This document shows, piece after piece, positions 5,417 through 5,509 of a stretch of DNA of 5,509 nt. The DNA comes from Oscillospiraceae bacterium (GTDB lineage: Bacteria; Bacillota; Clostridia; Oscillospirales; Ruminococcaceae): contig CAAEOA010000320.1 in assembly GCA_900757485.1 (NCBI GenBank), positions 1 through 5,509 on the forward strand, read 5' to 3'. Position 1 is the first letter of the stretch, and every line of letters begins with the position of its first letter. The notes beneath the pieces were generated by a model that did no database searches, had not been told where the DNA came from, and worked only from the letters and a program-made list of their open reading frames with translations. The translations under genes were made by a program, and so were the position numbers.

Positions 5417-5509
5417 ATGAGGAAGATTGAGAAATTGCTGATCGCAGCAGGAGTAATTCTCTTTGCCAACTACATAATCCACTTGCCAATGTGCAATCAA
5501 GATTATTTA
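5417..5509 (+). CDS. Start of a membrane-anchored or secreted protein (3' partial)
   Basis: The ATG at 5417 follows AGAGG (5404-5408) by 8 nt. Only 31 codons are in the window. They begin MRKIEK, followed by a hydrophobic stretch LLIAAGVILFANYIIHL (about residues 7-23), typical of a signal peptide or N-terminal membrane anchor with positive residues on the inside. Residues after it (PMCNQDYL) give no family clue. The gene is divergent from the secreted protein operon and may share control with it. Function unknown. Confidence 0.65.
   Translation, partial: MRKIEKLLIAAGVILFANYIIHLPMCNQDYL

Noticed and set aside
1..5509. tRNA, rRNA, CRISPR array or insertion sequence
   Set aside because: No cloverleaf, repeat-spacer pattern, transposase frame or terminal repeats of IS type were seen.

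Overview
The window looks like the distal (tail/lysis) end of a prophage in a low-GC Gram-positive bacterium, most likely a Clostridia/Lachnospiraceae-type Firmicute, followed by a small accessory or host segment. The basis is the strong purine-rich Shine-Dalgarno (SD) sequences (AAGGAGG, GAGGTG, AGAGGA), the style of the tail and lysin domains, an AgrA/LytR-type response regulator, and small secreted proteins typical of that group. No species can be named from the sequence alone.

Left part (1-3509, + strand): a compact late-gene run. It holds the 3' part of a tail spike/receptor-binding protein ending in an S74-type intramolecular chaperone, a 136-aa putative tail-associated protein, and a 555-aa modular lysin (lysozyme-like domain, CHAP-like domain, two SH3-like wall-binding domains). 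The genes are 1-17 nt apart, each with its own SD, so they are probably cotranscribed. The lysin has a near-ideal SD plus GTG exactly at the junction of its two catalytic domains and may therefore make two products. No holin is visible.

Middle (3510-4565): a hairpin terminator separates the lysin from a convergent, orphan LytTR-family response regulator on the - strand, which has its own recognisable promoter. Between lysin and terminator there is an extended -10 promoter on the + strand and a hairpin with a C-rich loop, which together look like a small regulatory RNA of about 90 nt. A 14-nt stretch including that loop is perfectly complementary to an SD-like element at 4485-4498, on the other side of the regulator gene. 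This is the least explained part of the window.

Right part (4527-5509): a two-gene - strand operon encodes a secreted 172-aa protein with a probable OB-fold-like domain and, coupled by an ATGA overlap, a 49-aa zinc-ribbon microprotein, closed by an intrinsic terminator. A 186-bp divergent intergenic region follows, then the start of a + strand gene with an N-terminal hydrophobic segment that runs off the window. Whether the regulator and this operon belong to the prophage or to the flanking chromosome cannot be decided here; no attachment site was identified.
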